In this document: piece by piece, positions 10,007 through 19,200 of the stretch | Position numbering within the stretch: the stretch's first letter is position 1 | Layout of the letters: every line of letters starts with the position of its first letter | Assembly: GCF_046244385.1 (NCBI RefSeq) | Contig: NZ_CP176366.1 | Location: 3,348,001-3,412,000 of the forward strand | Source of the DNA: Methanospirillum stamsii | GTDB taxonomy: Archaea; Halobacteriota; Methanomicrobia; Methanomicrobiales; Methanospirillaceae | Direction: 5' to 3' | DNA: 64,000 nucleotides | Position numbers and translations under genes: made by a program | The notes under the pieces: model-generated | The model's database searches: none | The model's input: the letters and a program-made list of their open reading frames with translations, nothing else | Told to the model about the DNA's origin: nothing

Positions 10007-10237
10007 TTATTCCTTAATAATTGAGCAAACCCGACCAACCTGTCCGGAAACAAGCCTGACTTTTATTCCATGCGGATGCATCGAAGAATTGGTCAGGATT
10101 TCCCTTACTTCTCCCCGGGTTGTTTTTCCACTTCTCTGATCCTGCTTTTGAATAATATCAACACATAAACCTGGTTTAATATTTGATCTCTGCTTCCCTT
10201 CTCCGATGGAAGCAGACTGCGGGAGGTTTTGAATCAC
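10007..10237 (-). CDS. YwbE family small protein (DUF2196)
   Basis: A 76-residue protein matching the YwbE/DUF2196 family: KPGLCVDIIQKQDQRSGKTT followed by GEVREILTNSSMHPHGIKVR and GQVGRV at the end. The family is widespread in archaea and bacteria and has an SH3-like beta-barrel appearance; its function is not established. It is monocistronic, with 175 bases to the P-type ATPase gene and a divergent spacing of 185 bases to the acetate-type transporter gene. The N-terminal 15 residues look less conserved, so the true start could be a few codons further in. Confidence 0.85.
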   Translation of the reverse strand: MIQNLPQSASIGEGKQRSNIKPGLCVDIIQKQDQRSGKTTRGEVREILTNSSMHPHGIKVRLVSGQVGRVCSIIKE

Positions 10238-10422
10238 ACGAACACCCGCAGAGTATAAGAGACATAACTATCCATATGAAAACCTTATGAAATAGAATTT
10301 CACAGAAGAAATAATCTTCCATTATCACTGTGCTGATGATGGAAAAATTACACATACACTCATATAGAATACCGGATAATTTTTCTCTCATCTCCCTATG
10401 GTACATAAAATGGTGAGGAAGT

Positions 10423-11019
10423 ATGACAACAACGGATGCAGCAACAAAAATGCAGTTCTCTGAGATAACAGCCAATCCAGCTCCACTGGGATTATTAGGA
10501 TTTGGAATGACTACAGTTCTCCTAAATCTACATAATGCAGGATTATTTACGCTTGGATCCATGATCCTTGCAATGGGTCTTTGTTACGGAGGGACCGCTC
10601 AGATAATTGCAGGACTTATGGAATGGAAAAAGAATAACACATTTGGTACTACGGCTTTTCTCTCGTATGGCCTTTTCTGGATTTCACTGGTATTAATTCT
10701 GATATTTCCAGTCGCAGGACTGACTGAAGGAACTGGCGGAAATATTGCCATGGCATCATACCTTATTATGTGGGGAATCTTTACTTCGATAATGTTTCTT
10801 GGAACTCTGATGTTCAACCGTGCCATGCAGTTTGTTTTCGCATCTCTAGCTATTCTGTTCTTCCTGCTTGCAATCGGAGATATAACCGGCATTCAGGAAA
10901 TTACCCGAATTGCCGGAATAGAAGGAATAATATGTGGGTTTTCAGCAATATACACAGGTCTGGCCCAGGTTCTGAATGAAGCCTATGGCAAAGTTGTCTG
11001 GCCGGTCTGGCCGGTTTAA
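10423..11019 (+). CDS. GPR1/FUN34/YaaH (AceTr) family acetate transporter
   Basis: Membrane protein of 198 residues with six predicted helices. The family signature is seen at about residue 20 (NPAPLGLLGFGMTT) and again as GLCYGGTAQIIAGLMEWKKN and AFLSYGLFWISL. Members (SatP/YaaH, AcpA) move acetate or succinate, usually with protons, across the cytoplasmic membrane. For a hydrogenotrophic methanogen that needs acetate as a carbon source, acetate uptake is the natural role. The ATG follows GGTGAGGAAGT, a good ribosome site. It is followed by a T-rich run and then by an anion permease gene on the same strand. Confidence 0.88.
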   Translation: MTTTDAATKMQFSEITANPAPLGLLGFGMTTVLLNLHNAGLFTLGSMILAMGLCYGGTAQIIAGLMEWKKNNTFGTTAFLSYGLFWISLVLILIFPVAGLTEGTGGNIAMASYLIMWGIFTSIMFLGTLMFNRAMQFVFASLAILFFLLAIGDITGIQEITRIAGIEGIICGFSAIYTGLAQVLNEAYGKVVWPVWPV

Positions 11020-11054
11020 TTTTTTTAATTTTTCCAATTTTAAATTTTTTCTGA
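11016..11054 (+). terminator. Oligo-T terminator candidate
   Basis: Directly after the transporter stop codon the + strand has three T-runs of six or more in a row, the usual look of archaeal intrinsic termination. No strong hairpin is needed or seen. Confidence 0.4.
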
Positions 11055-11069
11055 CAAATCTGAAGATAT

Positions 11070-11084
11070 CAGGTAATATATAGC
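11070..11084 (+). promoter_or_regulatory. TATA-box candidate for the SLC13 gene
   Basis: TAATATATAG lies about 35-40 bases before the ATG at 11115, a position compatible with an archaeal TATA box and a short leader. Confidence 0.4.
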
Positions 11085-11114
11085 CATACGAACAATATCT
11101 GCATAAGATACTCA

Positions 11115-12896
11115 ATGATTCCGATTACTCTCAATCAACTCATCGTTTTTGGAATATTGTTCTTCTCTCTGGTACTTTTTATTAATGGCCGGTTCAGATA
11201 TGATGTTGTTGCCTTGTTAGGTCTTTGTATTGCAACCATTCTAGGGGTTGTTCCATGGAATCAGGCATTTTATGGATTTGCAAACCCGGCAGTAATCACT
11301 GTCGCTGCAGTTCTGATCATCAGCCGTGGTCTCTTAAATGCCGGAGTTGTTGAGCTGTTAACAGGTTTTCTTTACAAAGCAGGCAATCGTCCGACATTTC
11401 AGGTATCAGTCCTTACCGGACTTGTCATCACTTTTTCTGCGTTTATGAACAATGTCGGAGCTCTTGCACTTCTTATGCCAGTCGGGTTAAAGATGGCACG
11501 AAAAAGTCTCGTCCCGGCATCTATACTTCTGCTCCCTCTTGCATTTGGTTCTCAATTAGGAGGGATGATTACTCTTATCGGCACTCCGCCAAACCTTATT
11601 ATTTCTGCATTCAGACAGGAACATCTGGGCCAGCCATATGGGATGTTTGATTTTTCACCGGTTGGTATTGGAGTTTCGCTGGTTGCATTTTTATTTATGG
11701 CAATTATCGGATGGAGACTTATCCCAAAACGAACTCCCCCAGGATCACGTGATGATTTTTTTAACATTCATGATTATATTACGGAAATCAGGGTTACGGA
11801 AGAATCAAAATATGCAGGAAAATCTCTTCGGGAGATTGTAAAAGCGACCAATGCCAAAGTAACTATTGTCCAGCTCATCAGGGGTGGATTCTCCCGTCCG
11901 GTACCATATATGTATGAACGAATTAAATCAGGAGATATCCTGATTGTTCAGTCAGCACTTGAAGATTTGAAAGCTTTTCTCAATACTACCGGATTTATTC
12001 TTGAAGAACATGCAGATATCAATCGTGAATTGATTGAATCCGGTGATACCATCCTGATGGAAGCCACCATAAAACTCGATTCTCCCGCGATTGGATCCAC
12101 AGTAAAAGATATCGATTTACGGGCAGGGTTCGGAGTAAACCTATTAGCCGTTTCCAGACAGGGAGTAATACTCAGACAACGCCTGAATGAGATTATGTTT
12201 CAGGCTGGTGATGTCCTGCTACTTCAGGGAACAGACGGAACATTACGGGAAGCGATAAAAGTTCTTGGATGTTTTCCTCTGGCTGAACGAGGACTAAAAA
12301 TTGGTTCAGGAAGAATTATCGAGGCAGTTGGCATTTTTGCTATAGCCATCATTATAGCGGCAATGGGACTGGTTCCGGTCCAGATTATCTTTACCATTGC
12401 AGCACTCATCATGGTCATGGTATCACTAGTACCAGTCAGGGAAATTTACGAGAGTATTGACTGGCCGGTAATAATCCTCCTTGGGGCATTTATTCCGGTG
12501 GGACAGGCCATGGAGGATACCGGAGGAGCAGAGCTCATTGCTTCCACTCTGCTTTCATTCAAATTTCTCCTGACTCCGGTTACATTACTGGTCATTCTTC
12601 TGATAGTTACCATGTTTCTCTCAGCTCTTATCAATAATGCTGCAACAGCAGTCCTTATGGCACCGATTTCTTATAATATCGCTACCGGTCTTGCCGTTTC
12701 ACCAGACCCGTTTCTCATGGCAATCGTTGTGGGTGCATCAAGTTCTTTCCTGACTCCGGTAGGCCATCAATCTAATGCCCTGGTAATGGGGCCTTCGGGT
12801 CTGCGGTTTGGAGACTACTGGAAACTGGGACTTCCACTTGAGATTGTGATAGTGATTGTTACAATACCCCTTATTCTTTATTTCTGGCCGATGTAA
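11115..12896 (+). CDS. SLC13/DASS-type permease with two RCK_C domains
   Basis: Predicted sodium/anion symporter of 593 residues. Membrane helices fill the N-terminal (about 1-200) and C-terminal (about 405-593) parts, with the SLC13 hallmark motifs NNVGALALLMP near residue 115 and NNAATAVLMAP near 510. Two TrkA-C (RCK_C) domains are inserted between them (about 220-300 and 312-390), giving the usual bacterial/archaeal CitT/ArsB-like architecture with a cytosolic ligand-sensing insert. Substrates of this group include dicarboxylates, sulfate and phosphate; the sequence does not tell which. It follows the acetate-type transporter gene after 95 bases but has its own TATA candidate. Confidence 0.87.
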   Translation: MIPITLNQLIVFGILFFSLVLFINGRFRYDVVALLGLCIATILGVVPWNQAFYGFANPAVITVAAVLIISRGLLNAGVVELLTGFLYKAGNRPTFQVSVLTGLVITFSAFMNNVGALALLMPVGLKMARKSLVPASILLLPLAFGSQLGGMITLIGTPPNLIISAFRQEHLGQPYGMFDFSPVGIGVSLVAFLFMAIIGWRLIPKRTPPGSRDDFFNIHDYITEIRVTEESKYAGKSLREIVKATNAKVTIVQLIRGGFSRPVPYMYERIKSGDILIVQSALEDLKAFLNTTGFILEEHADINRELIESGDTILMEATIKLDSPAIGSTVKDIDLRAGFGVNLLAVSRQGVILRQRLNEIMFQAGDVLLLQGTDGTLREAIKVLGCFPLAERGLKIGSGRIIEAVGIFAIAIIIAAMGLVPVQIIFTIAALIMVMVSLVPVREIYESIDWPVIILLGAFIPVGQAMEDTGGAELIASTLLSFKFLLTPVTLLVILLIVTMFLSALINNAATAVLMAPISYNIATGLAVSPDPFLMAIVVGASSSFLTPVGHQSNALVMGPSGLRFGDYWKLGLPLEIVIVIVTIPLILYFWPM

Positions 12897-12972
12897 TGCC
12901 CAATAATTTCATTCTTTACAAATTCTTTCGGGATTTACATTTATTATCATTCAGGTTTCTTACTCCGGGAGG

Positions 12973-13267
12973 TTAAGACACCTTTTTTTCAAGAGTAAAA
13001 TAAAATGCTGCTCCAGAACCTAACTTTGAATGAGCCTGAATAAGACCATTATGTTTAATAATAATTCTTTTTACGATAGCAAGTCCGACTCCGGTTCCTT
13101 CATACGTTCCGGATTTATCTAATTTATAAAACACATCAAATATTTTTTCCGCGAATTGATCTTCAAATCCAATTCCATTGTCCTTTACATAATATCCCCC
13201 CAACTTTTCTGATGATGAATACCCGATGGTTATCTTTGGATATTGTATTGTTTTGGTAAATTTCATT
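12973..13267 (-). pseudogene. 3' fragment of an IS-split histidine kinase gene (ATPase domain)
   Basis: Encodes only the C-terminal half of a histidine-kinase ATPase domain: DNGIGFEDQFAEKIFDVFYK (G1 box) and GTGVGLAIVKRI (G2 box), ending with GSGAAFYFTLEKK. There is no HisKA domain and no start signal of its own. Its first residues MKFTKTIQYPK continue exactly the frame broken at 15373, where the other half ends in SNAMKF. The two pieces joined at the 9-bp duplication recreate a normal N-box. So this is the tail of the gene whose head lies at 15373-16205. Confidence 0.9.
13259..13267. repeat. Left target-site duplication of the IS
   Basis: AATTTCATT, identical to 15373-15381, immediately outside the left IS end. 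It falls inside the kinase codons Asn-Ala-Met-Lys-Phe. Confidence 0.88.
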
Positions 13268-13268
13268 T

Positions 13269-13286
13269 CCCATTCCGCTCCCCCCC
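13269..13286 (+). repeat. IS left terminal inverted repeat
   Basis: CCCATTCCGCTCCCCCCC; pairs with the reverse complement of 15355-15371 with a few mismatches and one C-run length difference. Confidence 0.75.
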
Positions 13287-13324
13287 TAAAAAAACCGAAT
13301 AATTTATGAAGGTCGGTCTTCGCT

Positions 13325-13338
13325 TAATATATAAAAGC
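13325..13338 (+). promoter_or_regulatory. TATA-box candidate for the transposase gene
   Basis: TTAATATATAAAAG lies about 40-50 bases upstream of the transposase ATG, inside the element. Confidence 0.4.
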
Positions 13339-13377
13339 TTACATATATATCTCAGAATATAATATTAACTAAGCAGA

Positions 13378-15174
13378 ATGTCTCATCGACACACTTCTGC
13401 AAGTAAGCGGACAGCCAAACCGACCCACGTAACCCGGACCAAACAATCCTTTGACGATCAATTGCGGCGAATCTCCGATGAAAAAGAGGATAATTCACTC
13501 ATCATTCCTTTCTCCCTCCTCGTAATTGCTTCATACCTCAACCGCCTTCACTTCAAGGAAATCATAAACGAACGATTGCGCTGGGATCCCGCCCAATGGA
13601 AATACAGTCCCGGGGTCCTGGCTCAAATCATGGTTCTTTCAGTTTTTGTCCCTTCCAGAAAAAAGGTTGCTCTTTCCCGTATCCACGAAGCTTTCGCGGG
13701 GATTGACCTGACTTATCTTGTTGGCGAGGAGATTGACCCTGAATCTCTCAATGATGATCTCTTTGGTCAGCTTCTTGACCGAATGTATGAATATGGGTGC
13801 TCTACTCTGTATCGCTCGATCTCATTAACCGTTCGAACAACGTTTGACCTTCCTCATAATTACTTCCTTCATTCAGACACCACATCCCACGTTCTTACCG
13901 GTGAATATGAATGTTCTCAAACCCAGGAAATCTCCACAGTAATAAAGCCAACATATGGCGTTAGTAAAGAAAAGAGAGCAGATCTGAAGCAAATAATGTC
14001 AGGCTCAGTTACGGATGGTGATGGTCTTGTACTCTTTTGTCATATACTAGATGGAAACACTGCTGACTGTGAATACAACAATCTCATGATCTCTGCCTTG
14101 CAATCCGTCTACGGAGATGAATTCGGGGAATATACCTACATAGCTGATTGTAAAGTCCTCACGGAAAAAAATCTCAAATTGATTTACAAGGGCGTTAAGA
14201 GCGGGGATCCAGTTAAGATTATTTCATGTCTTCCTGATAATTTCGGAGGAAAATTGTCCGAAAAAATGCGAAAAATTGCTTATCTGGAGAATAATTGGGA
14301 GTCCCTTGGGATTTGTTGCCAGTACCCGTCTGGTAAAAACTCTGAACCAGAGTATTGGTCCAGAACATATCAAAAGGACGTCTGTGGCCATCCGATGTGG
14401 GTTCATGTTTACCGGAAAAAAGAGGCAGAGAAACATCTTGAGCGATATCTGAACGATGAACGCAGGAAATTTGAAACGGATTTGGATGTTCTTACTTCAA
14501 AAGAGTTTATGTGTGAACCGGATGCACGGACAGAACTCGAGAATTTCATAAAAAAGCATAAAAAATCAATCTTTTCGGCAGAATTGTCTCTTATTTCAAC
14601 AACAAAAGAGAAACGGCCAGTGGGACGCCCCTCGAAGATTCCAAAACCATCGGTAATAGAGACCACCTGGAGTTTTTGTGCAGGGGAGATTCGTGGCGAT
14701 GAAGCGAAGATTGAACGGAAAAGAAGGAAAATTGATTCATTCTGTCTGCTCACATCAATCTCCCCTGAAGAAATGAACAGTAGAGAAGTCCTCCTCAACT
14801 ATAAACGACAGAATGTCGTCGAATCGATGTTTTCTCTGCTCAAAGAACCACTCCTTGCCTCAACAATATTTCTTGAAAAACCGGAGCGAATCGAAGCTCT
14901 CATGACGATTCTTTATTTCAGTGTGCTTATGCACGGGATCCTTCAACTGATCACCAGAAACAGAATTGAAAAACTTCCGAAGGTTCCGAAGATTGGGCCT
15001 GAAAACCGACCACTTATCCGTCCGAAATCAGGTACCGTCTTGAACATTCTCGAAAATTTTGAGATTATCACCGTAGATGGCGTGTTAAAGAAAATTCGCT
15101 CTAAACAGAAAAAAAGGAGTGAACAACTGGATTTAATGATGTATTTAGTAGACTTTGACCCTGCCGTGATTTGA
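13378..15174 (+). CDS. IS1634-like DDE transposase
   Basis: A 598-residue transposase of the IS4 superfamily. A basic N-terminal segment (residues 1-30) and a region like the IS1634/DUF4277 N-terminal domain precede the RNase-H-like catalytic core. Candidate catalytic acids are the Asp in HSDTTSHVLTGEYE, the Asp in YIADCKVL and the Glu in NVVESMFSLLKEPLL, with the long insertion between the last two that is typical of this superfamily. Length and frame are intact, so the element may still be active. Codon use is similar to its neighbours but the protein coding region is slightly more GC-rich than the flanking kinase. Confidence 0.87.
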   Translation: MSHRHTSASKRTAKPTHVTRTKQSFDDQLRRISDEKEDNSLIIPFSLLVIASYLNRLHFKEIINERLRWDPAQWKYSPGVLAQIMVLSVFVPSRKKVALSRIHEAFAGIDLTYLVGEEIDPESLNDDLFGQLLDRMYEYGCSTLYRSISLTVRTTFDLPHNYFLHSDTTSHVLTGEYECSQTQEISTVIKPTYGVSKEKRADLKQIMSGSVTDGDGLVLFCHILDGNTADCEYNNLMISALQSVYGDEFGEYTYIADCKVLTEKNLKLIYKGVKSGDPVKIISCLPDNFGGKLSEKMRKIAYLENNWESLGICCQYPSGKNSEPEYWSRTYQKDVCGHPMWVHVYRKKEAEKHLERYLNDERRKFETDLDVLTSKEFMCEPDARTELENFIKKHKKSIFSAELSLISTTKEKRPVGRPSKIPKPSVIETTWSFCAGEIRGDEAKIERKRRKIDSFCLLTSISPEEMNSREVLLNYKRQNVVESMFSLLKEPLLASTIFLEKPERIEALMTILYFSVLMHGILQLITRNRIEKLPKVPKIGPENRPLIRPKSGTVLNILENFEIITVDGVLKKIRSKQKKRSEQLDLMMYLVDFDPAVI

Positions 15175-15354
15175 TCGGGTTGGGGGAGGAGGTTCAATGG
15201 GATAGCTTGAGCTATGGACAAATTTTTGATACCGATTTCGGGTATTAAGCTGGTGGAGCTCGCTGGTGAGCATCTGATTTGTGGTTAACGAAAATCAGGG
15301 CGATTTTTTGGGAGGAACTCACCAGCGCTTGTACAAATTTGTACGCATTTGCTG

Positions 15355-15371
15355 AGGGGGGTCCGGAATAG
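15355..15371 (-). repeat. IS right terminal inverted repeat
   Basis: On the minus strand this reads CCTATTCCGGACCCCCC; it mirrors the left end at 13269-13286. Confidence 0.75.
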
Positions 15372-15372
15372 G

Positions 15373-15381
15373 AATTTCATT
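15373..15381. repeat. Right target-site duplication of the IS
   Basis: AATTTCATT, identical to 13259-13267. Confidence 0.88.
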
Positions 15382-16205
15382 GCATTTGATAAAAGATTTA
15401 TGTATACCTGCCTGATCAAATGAGAATCCCCTACCGTCGAAGGAATATCATCTATTGTTATATCCACTTCTCTACCGGGAAATACCTCTCGCATTTCACG
15501 GACAACAGAATGAACCAGGGAGTTCATATCAATATGGGAAAATTCAAGCGGTTTTCTGGACATCCGGGAAAATTTTAGAAGATCTTCGATGAGATTATCC
15601 ATCATAATGATATTTTCATAGATTTTATCAAGAAAATAGGTATTACGCTCTGTATTTCCTGAAAGAAGATCCATAGAAAGAAGATGAGCATACCCATCCA
15701 TAGCCCGGATTGGGTTTCGAAGATCATGAGAAACAGTATAGGTGAAAGCATCAAGATCCTGGATACGTTCCTCAAGTTCCTTCGCATATACAAGTGTTTG
15801 ATTATGTAACCGATAGGAAGCGAGATGTGTCTTCACCCGGGCGAGGAGTTCTTCGGGGGAATATGGTTTGTTAAGAAAATCCACAGCTCCTGCTTCAAAT
15901 CCAATTTTTTTATCATAAGGATCGGTCAGGGCTGAAAGAAAAATTACCGGAATACGTTTCCATCTTTCATCAGATTTCAGGAGTTTACAGGTTTCATATC
16001 CGTCCATACCAGGCAAGAGAATATCAAGAAGTATTATGTCCGGATTATTTATAATCAGCCGGTCAAACGCGGATTCTCCGGATGTAGCGATAAGAACCCT
16101 GAATCTGGCTTCTTCAAGAATGGACCTGATAAGATTTATCGAATCGTGAGAATCTTCAATTACCAGGACCGTCCCTTCATAATTTGAGTTTTTGTTATTA
16201 CTCAT
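15373..16205 (-). pseudogene. 5' fragment of an IS-split REC-histidine kinase gene
   Basis: Head of a hybrid sensor kinase: a receiver domain at residues 11-125 (phospho-acceptor Asp61 in LLDILLPGMDG, Lys113 in FLNKPYSPEEL), a HisKA dimerisation/phospho-acceptor domain with His160 in TVSHDLRNPIRAM, and the first part of the ATPase domain ending at the N-box (IRQVYINLLSNAMKF). The insertion sequence begins there; the reading frame runs on into the element for about 28 meaningless residues to a stop at 15285. The intact protein would have had about 375 residues and would have been cytosolic. It overlaps the upstream giant kinase gene by four bases (ATGA), so the two were made together and probably formed one signalling pathway. 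The truncated product lacks the ATP-binding boxes and should be unable to autophosphorylate. Confidence 0.9.
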
Positions 16206-19200
16206 ACGATCCTCCCTGAAATTTCATTCAGATATGAGAGCATTGAAACTTCATCATAATTAGCTGCAAAAAATGAGAGTTTCTTACAAAAACCGGATAA
16301 TCTTTTATCTGTTCTTTCAATCTCCTCTAATTTGGATTCCAGACTTTTGTAATCCCCGGAGATAACAAATTCACGAATTTCTTCAATAATTCCGGCTTTT
16401 GGTAAACTATGAATTATGGATATTAATTCACCGAAATTATCTGAATACTTAAGTGAATCTTTCAATTCCGGTTCGTATATCCATTCAATGTTTAGAAGAT
16501 TTTTTATCGAATCAATTATCTGAACATAATTAACGGGTTTTTCAAAAAATATATCACATAAATTCACAAATTTATTTTTTAATTCTGTATCATACACCGT
16601 TGCAGATATCCCGATGACCTTGAAAGGAAGAATTTGAAAATACTGATAAAACCTTTCCAGTACTTCACATCCATCCATTCCTGGCATAACCAGATCCAAA
16701 AATATGAGAGATAAAAGTTCATCACCTCTTTTTTCAGTAACAAATTGTAAAGCATCTGCCCCGTTCTTTACATAATACACCTTAAATCCAAGAGGCTCCA
16801 AAAATGAGATTAACAATGAGGCATTATCTTCATTATCATCAACAATGAGGACTGATAAAATATCACCGTTATAACCGATAACATCTTTTGAAAAGTTGGT
16901 TTTTTCAATTTTCTGAACAATTGGAAGACGAACTTCAAAAATAAATTTAGTTCCAATATTCGGAACACTGGAAAAATCAATTTTTCCATCCATGAGTTCA
17001 ACCAGTCTTTTCGTTATTGAAAGACCAAGACCGATTCCCTCACGGATTTTATTCTCATTATTCAATTGAGAAAAGGGAATAAATATCTCCTCATGTTTAT
17101 CAGGAGGTATTCCAATTCCGGTGTCTTCAATTTCTGATAGTAACGTCTCTTTTTCCGGATCATATGAAACATTAAAGGTAACAATTCCCTCTTTAGTGAA
17201 TTTTATTGCATTTATTAACAGATTTATCAATATCTGTTTTAATTTCTGTTCATCTCCAAGCACATATGGAGGAAATTCAGTCAAAGGAACATAACGTAGA
17301 TTCAGTTTTTTCTCATTAGCCGTAATTTCAGACATTTCACAGACCTGATGAATAGTAGAAGAAAGGTTAAACGGATGTGATTCCAATTCCAGTTTATTCA
17401 GTTCAATCTTGCCAATATCAAGAAGATCAGTTATGAGTTTTAAAAGATGTGAACCACTATTAAATATCGTTTCCAATTGGTTTTGCTCTTTTTGGGTCAG
17501 ATTCCTGGATTTTTGAAGTAACTGAGAAAAACCGATTATTGCATTCAAAGGAGTCCTTAATTCATGACTCATTGCAGAAAGAAATATACTCTTTGCCTTG
17601 TTTGCATTTTCTGCCTGAACTTTTGCGATTTGAAGTTCTCTGGTCCTTTCGGATACCAGTTCCTCCAGTTGATTCTGATATCTGACTAATTCAGCTTCAA
17701 TCCTTTTCTTTTCATTTATTTCCTGTTCAAGATGACGAACAAGATGTATCTGTTCGTCATAATATCGGGCATTTTTCAATGAAATTATTGCTTGTGAAGC
17801 GAGAATCTCAATAACAGATACACGATCCCGGGTAAATGCTCCTTCTAAAAGATTATTTTCAAGATAGATAACCCCGGTAACATTATGTCCGGATACAAGA
17901 GGCATACAAAGAATAGATTTCAGGTTCAGATTCCGGATCTGTTTGGTATGGGAATATTGAGAATCACCTGATGCATCAGAGAGAATAATTGTCTCCTTTT
18001 TTCGTATGGCATTTTGTATCAATCCAATGGGTAATGAAACCGATTTGCTAAGTGGCATCCCCATCATGATTTCCAGATATCCTTTGTCAGGAATCAAGTC
18101 TGCTTCAACGGAAAAAATTGTACCCTGTTTCAATATAAGAACGCCCCTCTCAGCTCCTGCATTTTCTATTACCGTCTGCATGAGTGTCTTTACCAGTCGT
18201 TTCAGATCAATTTCATCAGATATCGCTTGTGAGGCCTTTAATACACTCAAAAAATCAAGATTGGTCTCGGTATAAGACACATTATCATTATCGGAAGTAT
18301 AAAAACTAAAAATCTCTTTATACTTATCTTCCAACAAATGGACTTTCCCGAATGCCTCCCATCTGATACAGGCATTTCTTGCCCGATCAAGATAGTGCCC
18401 GGCGATGCTTTTCATACCCCGCTGAATCCAGAAATTGCCTGCCATTTCACATGCTAAAATTTCATCATTAATATACTGGTTTTCATATGCCCCTAATATC
18501 GCTTTTTCATAAAAAATCATGGCTGAATCAAAATCTCCACCTGATCTTGCAAGTTCTGCTTTAATCAGATAAACTTTATGCTGAAAATTCATCTTACATT
18601 TTTCAGCAACATTTTCAAGTTGGTTCAGATAGGATTGTATGGTTTCAAGAAGCTCTTCTTTTCGTTCCGGATGACTCTCACATGTCATAAGGGAACTGAT
18701 GCAATAATAAAAAATAATCGGGGGATATCCAAAAGAACCTATAATTCCGGATATATACTTGATAGCTTCATCAGCATATACCTGGACATCCGGGTCATTC
18801 AAAAAAATAGCCTTTATCATTTTTATTGAATAATAGATGGAAATTCCATGATAAAATGAGAATTTGTGAGCTATTTCAAGCCATTTGGTTTCGTCAAGGA
18901 TAGGCAATTCCGTGCAGGAATTATCATGTAGTAACTCTGAACATTCCCGGAAGCAATCTATTAAAAAAACAAGTAAATCCTGGTTAAGATTTGTAGTGAT
19001 TAAATGGTTTTCTTTTGTAATCCGGATTATTTCTTCCAACGATTCTCCAGCCAGAAATGCCGAGGTTACCTGATGGAGAGCACTATAACCGATAAATGTA
19101 TAATCACCGATTTCATAACCTTTGGAGATGGATCTGGCAAAACTTTTTACTATGTTCGAATAATGCTCAGCCCATGGCTGGATAAGAGATCCATATTTAA

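Larger units (their letters stand above)
13268..15372 (+). mobile_element. IS1634-like insertion sequence (about 2.1 kb), intact
   Basis: The element carries one transposase gene and is bounded by imperfect terminal inverted repeats: the left end reads CCCATTCCGCTCCCCCCC and the right end, on the opposite strand, CCTATTCCGGACCCCCC. A 9-bp direct repeat (AATTTCATT) flanks it. It interrupts a sensor kinase gene whose two halves match in frame across the insertion. The left copy has one extra T before the repeat, so the exact boundary may shift by one base. Family assignment rests on the transposase; the ends and duplication are seen directly. Confidence 0.88.
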
